From Paractinoplanes rishiriensis (GTDB lineage: Bacteria; Actinomycetota; Actinomycetes; Mycobacteriales; Micromonosporaceae): 64,000 nt of DNA. Made by a program: the position numbers and the translations under genes. The notes below the pieces were generated by a model, which had not been told where the DNA came from, searched no databases, and was given only the letters and a program-made list of their open reading frames with translations. Below, in pieces: positions 61,170 to 64,000 of the stretch. Position 1 is the first letter of the stretch; the number at the start of each line of letters is the position of its first letter. Location of the stretch: NCBI RefSeq assembly GCF_016862375.1, contig NZ_BOMV01000063.1, positions 1 through 64,000 on the forward strand, given 5' to 3'.

Positions 61170-62081
61170 CTACCCTTCGGCCAGCGCGGCGGCCAGGTCG
61201 TCGTAGGTCGGGGCGAGTTCGCGCAGCGTGTTTGCGGCGGCCGCGGTCCGGCCGGCCACCAGGTCGTACTGGAGGCTGCCGGCCAGCCGGGCCTGCCGGT
61301 CGGCGATCGCGGCGGCCCGGGTCAGGCCCAGCCCGGCGAGGGCGGTGGCCGCGTCGATCAGGCGGCGCACCCCGACCCGGATCGCGAAGTGGATCAGGTG
61401 CCCGTGCACCCGCGGTGCCAGGCCGCCGGCCACCATGGCGGCCAGCTGCTGCACGGCCGCGCCGCCGCCGATCGTGCCGGGCGGCACCGCCAGGTCGTCC
61501 CGGCCGCGCAGCCACCCGACCGCGCCGGGCAGCGCGGCCCGCAGCGCCTCCTCGGCGGTGACGTCCCGGACCCGGCGGAAGTCACTGCGCATGGCGTACG
61601 AGGCCCGCCGGTATGCGATGGTCTCGGCGCGCCAGGCGGGCAGGAAGTCGGCGACCGGCAGCGTCGCGTACGGGTGCCCGTGCGGGTCGTGGAACCGCAC
61701 CATGTCGCCGTCCACCCCCAGGACCACCACGAAGTGGTCGGACTCGATCGGCCCGGTCATCCCCGGTATGTGGCGCAGCAGGCCGAACTCGACCGGACCG
61801 GCCAGCGCGGTGCCGGCCGAGCGCAGCATCGCCAGGGCCTCGTCGTCGCCGGGTGCACCCTGCCAGCGGCAGGTCCAGCCCAGCAGGGCGATCGCGTCGT
61901 CGACGCCGCGGTCGTCCCAGCCGTACGGGTCGAAGAACGGCAACTCTCCGCCGAGCAGGTGGAAGCCGAACGGCGAACCGGTCAGCACCTCGATCACCGA
62001 CGGCGTGGGCGCGCCGGGGCCGAGCATCATCGCCACCGAGTTGGCGTAACAGTAGGGTCCGGAACCGATGTAGGGCTTCAT
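61170..62081 (-). CDS. BtrH-like (papain-fold) protein
   Basis: 303 aa. IGSGPYCYANSVAMML places Cys11 as nucleophile, with SDHFVVVLGVDGDMVRFHDP and PHGHPYATL as the His/Asp region. This matches the butirosin BtrH N-terminal domain family, acyl transferases or papain-like cysteine hydrolases. BtrH transfers an acyl group from a carrier protein in butirosin synthesis. No aminoglycoside gene is nearby, so the role here is open. A helical C-terminal half (residues 190-303) lacks recognisable motifs. Confidence 0.75.
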   Translation of the reverse strand: MKPYIGSGPYCYANSVAMMLGPGAPTPSVIEVLTGSPFGFHLLGGELPFFDPYGWDDRGVDDAIALLGWTCRWQGAPGDDEALAMLRSAGTALAGPVEFGLLRHIPGMTGPIESDHFVVVLGVDGDMVRFHDPHGHPYATLPVADFLPAWRAETIAYRRASYAMRSDFRRVRDVTAEEALRAALPGAVGWLRGRDDLAVPPGTIGGGAAVQQLAAMVAGGLAPRVHGHLIHFAIRVGVRRLIDAATALAGLGLTRAAAIADRQARLAGSLQYDLVAGRTAAAANTLRELAPTYDDLAAALAEG

Positions 62082-62114
62082 CCGGCCACCCTCGGCGCTG
62101 ACACGAGGGGAGGG

Positions 62115-62978
62115 TCAAGACAGGTCGTCGAGGATCTTTCCGAGCAGTTCCGCGGAGTCGTCCGGCTGGGCGGCCTGGATGATCAGTTCGCCGAACGCGC
62201 CGCTGTACGCGTCCACGTCGGACGGGCGTTCGAGGTAGACGGCACTCGTGAGGTGCTCGAGGTAGACGACGTCCGGCAGGTCCGGGTGCGGGAACCGCAG
62301 GACCGAGAACGCCCCGCCGGTGCCGGAGTGCCCGCCCGCCGTGAAAGGCAAAATCTGCAGGCGTACGCGATCATGCCCGGCGATCTCCCGGAGTGACCGG
62401 ATCTGGTCGCGCAGGATGCGCTCGTTGCCGATCGGGCGGCGCAGCACGGCCTCGTCCAGCACCACCCAGAGCAGCGGCGCGTCCGGCCGGTCCAGGATCT
62501 GCCGGCGGGCGGCGCGCAGTTCGGCCCGCCGGCCGATCTCGCCGGGACCGTGGTTGCGGCCGAGTTCGATCACCGCCCGGGCGTAGCTCTCGGTCTGCAG
62601 CAGGCCGGGCACGAACTGCACCTCGTAGGTGCGGATCTGTTCGGCCGCGCCCTCCAGGTCCAGGTAGTTCTGGAACCAGTCGGGCAGGATGTCGGTGTAC
62701 GCCTGCCACCAGCCCGGGGTGTTCGCCTCCTCGGCCAGCGCGACCAGGCGGGAGCGTTCCTCCTCGTCCTTCAGCCCGTACAGGCTGAGCAGGTCGACCA
62801 CGTCGCGGGTCTTGAAGCTGACCCGGCCCAGCTCCATCCGGCTGATCTTGGACTCGGAGCCGCGGATCGCCCAGCCGGCGTTCGCCCGGGTGACGCCGGC
62901 CGCCTCGCGCAGCACCCGCAGCCGCGCGCCGAGCTGCACCCGGCGCACGGTCGGCCCGCCGCCGGGCGGCTGTGTCAC
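62115..62978 (-). CDS. XRE family regulator with DUF5753
   Basis: 287 aa. N-terminal HTH (LGARLRVLREAAGVTRANAG, SESKISRMELGRVSFKTRDV) and the C-terminal DUF5753 sensor with WWQAYTDILPDWFQNYLDLE and YEVQFVPGLLQTESYARAVI. This class often pairs with a small DUF397 protein, which I do not find here. The neighbour is a DUF574 methyltransferase 19 nt upstream, a common partner. Confidence 0.92.
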   Translation of the reverse strand: MTQPPGGGPTVRRVQLGARLRVLREAAGVTRANAGWAIRGSESKISRMELGRVSFKTRDVVDLLSLYGLKDEEERSRLVALAEEANTPGWWQAYTDILPDWFQNYLDLEGAAEQIRTYEVQFVPGLLQTESYARAVIELGRNHGPGEIGRRAELRAARRQILDRPDAPLLWVVLDEAVLRRPIGNERILRDQIRSLREIAGHDRVRLQILPFTAGGHSGTGGAFSVLRFPHPDLPDVVYLEHLTSAVYLERPSDVDAYSGAFGELIIQAAQPDDSAELLGKILDDLS

Positions 62979-62997
62979 GGTTGCTGCCCTGCCGGGG

Positions 62998-63807
62998 TCA
63001 GCGTTTCCGGCCGACCGCGGCGAACTGGGCGATCTCGTCGGCGGCGGCCGCGGCTGCGTCGGGGCGCCAGCGGGTGACCGGCACGACTCCCGGCTCGACC
63101 AGCTCGAGGCCGTCGAACAGCGCGGCCATCCGTTCCGGGCTGCGCAGGTGGTACTTCAGCGGGACGTTGTCGTTCCACAGCGCGAGATTGTCGGTGATCT
63201 CCTTGATCGTGTCCGCGCCGTCGTAAATGGCGAAGTAGCTGCCGGACGGCAGCCGGCTCAGGAACGCGTCGACGATGGCCTTGGCCTCGGCGTCGTCCTC
63301 GACGTGGCCGAGCACGCCCATCATCAGCAGCGCCACCGGCTGCGCGAAGTCGAGCGTCTTGCCGGCCCGCTCCAGGATCGCCTCCGGATCGTGCAGGTCG
63401 GCGTCGATGTACGTGGTGGTGCCCTGCGAGCTGCTGGTCAGCAGCGCCCGCGCGTGCGCCAGCACCAGCGGGTCGTTGTCCACATAGACGATCTTGGAGT
63501 CCGGCGCGATGCGCTGCGCCACCTCGTGCGTGTTGTCCGCGGTGGGCAGGCCGGTGCCGACGTCGAGGAACTGCCGGATCCCCACCTCACCCGCCAGAAA
63601 GGCAACGGCCCGGGTCAGGTACGCACGAGACAGCTGAGCGTACAGTCCGACGTGCGGAAACGCGGCCGTCACCTGGTCACCGACGGCCCGGTCGGCGGCA
63701 AAGTTGTCCTTGCCGCCGAGCCAGTAGTTCCAGATGCGAGCGGTATGCGGCGTATTGGTGTCCAACGCCGGGCCCTGCGTGGACTCCGACCCCAAGCTCT
63801 CCGTCAC
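62998..63807 (-). CDS. DUF574 SAM-dependent methyltransferase
   Basis: 269 aa from the GTG at 63807, chosen because GAGGGA lies 6-8 nt before it. Family landmarks: NTPHTARIWNYWLGGKDNFA, FLDVGTGLPTADNTHEVAQR (SAM motif I), VYVDNDPLVLAHARALL (motif II) and ALLMMGVLGHVEDD. Substrate unknown, but abundant in actinomycetes next to XRE/DUF5753 regulators. First gene of the pair. Confidence 0.92.
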   Translation of the reverse strand: MTESLGSESTQGPALDTNTPHTARIWNYWLGGKDNFAADRAVGDQVTAAFPHVGLYAQLSRAYLTRAVAFLAGEVGIRQFLDVGTGLPTADNTHEVAQRIAPDSKIVYVDNDPLVLAHARALLTSSSQGTTTYIDADLHDPEAILERAGKTLDFAQPVALLMMGVLGHVEDDAEAKAIVDAFLSRLPSGSYFAIYDGADTIKEITDNLALWNDNVPLKYHLRSPERMAALFDGLELVEPGVVPVTRWRPDAAAAAADEIAQFAAVGRKR

Positions 63808-63942
63808 AACCCGTCCCTCACTCGACCCTGCGGTGGCCGCCAGCATAGCCCCGAAGCCACCGATGATCCATTGAAGACAGTCATCCGGGTGACTTTTGCC
63901 TCCCGCCCGGCGGTACGGCGCTCGTCCAGGCCCTTCGACGCG

Positions 63943-64000
63943 TCAGCTGCCGGCCAGCAGTTTTTCGCTCAGGCGGCAGCAGCACTCGCCTCGCTGCAGG
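63943..64000 (-). CDS. 3' end of an unknown gene, cut by the window edge
   Basis: On the minus strand an open frame enters from the right edge and ends with TGA at 63943-63945. It reads QRGECCCRLSEKLLAGS, a Cys-rich ending of ordinary codon use. Too short to identify. The 135 nt between it and the methyltransferase start (63808-63942) show no other feature than a 12-bp palindrome at 63881-63892. Confidence 0.3.
   Translation of the reverse strand, partial: LQRGECCCRLSEKLLAGS

Noticed and set aside
63881..63892. TCATCCGGGTGA palindrome near the right end
   Set aside because: Same half-sites but no 5-nt spacer and no correct spacing to a start codon; probably chance.

Overview
The window is very GC-rich, with long open frames on both strands, frequent ATGA/GTGA/TGATG gene overlaps and many GTG starts. 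It also carries LAL-type LuxR regulators, a DUF5753 XRE regulator paired with a DUF574 methyltransferase, and an Rv1733c-family protein. This is typical of a filamentous actinomycete; a Micromonosporaceae (Actinoplanes-like) chromosome fits best. The two chemoreceptors also suit a genus with motile spores. I see no rRNA, tRNA, CRISPR or prophage.

Layout. 0-9.6 kb is a mixed region: a GNAT and a DUF402 protein, two small membrane proteins, a BlaI/M56 sensor-protease pair, a DMT exporter with a repeat-built tail, a tandem P-loop kinase and two chemoreceptors (one frameshifted). 9.7-10.4 kb carries several 17-18-bp minisatellites, one of them coding for the tail of an AI-2E-family transporter. 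10.1-46 kb is a stress/energy island: DUF7144, DUF6325, DUF1269, HdeD and Rv1733c-type proteins, a K+ channel, GH63 and GH13 glycosidases, an M48 protease operon, two large LAL regulators, a complete arginine deiminase (ADI) pathway in one long operon, a P-type ATPase, a YbdK-like ligase and a GadC-like antiporter. 46-50 kb has an isoquinoline-oxidoreductase-type molybdoenzyme with a MarR regulator. 50-64 kb is more ordinary: N-formylglutamate amidohydrolase, PAP2, secreted peptidases, CsbD, tandem GNAT, ankyrin, NadE, a BtrH-like protein, and the XRE/DUF574 pair.

Main observation. A 17-bp inverted repeat, TCATCC-N5-GGATGA with small variations, occurs at 16 places, nearly always in front of the stress-island genes. 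It sits at a fixed distance from a -10-like hexamer ending in T whose last base is 28-29 nt past the repeat. Where the repeat ends 35-38 nt before the start codon, the gene lacks a visible Shine-Dalgarno, as expected for a leaderless mRNA. Where it ends 57-85 nt before, a Shine-Dalgarno is present. This looks like an activator-dependent regulon tying together the ADI operon, the P-type ATPase, the K+ channel, HdeD, DUF7144/DUF6325 proteins, Rv1733c, YbdK and both amino-acid antiporters. One of the two LAL regulators in the window carries a variant site and is an obvious candidate regulator.

How the genes could work together (inference). Arginine deiminase, ornithine carbamoyltransferase and carbamate kinase with their antiporter make ATP and ammonia without respiration. 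HdeD, the GadC-like antiporter, the K+ channel and the cation ATPase would manage pH and ion balance. The set resembles a hypoxia, acid or dormancy programme, similar in content but not in operator to the mycobacterial DosR regulon.
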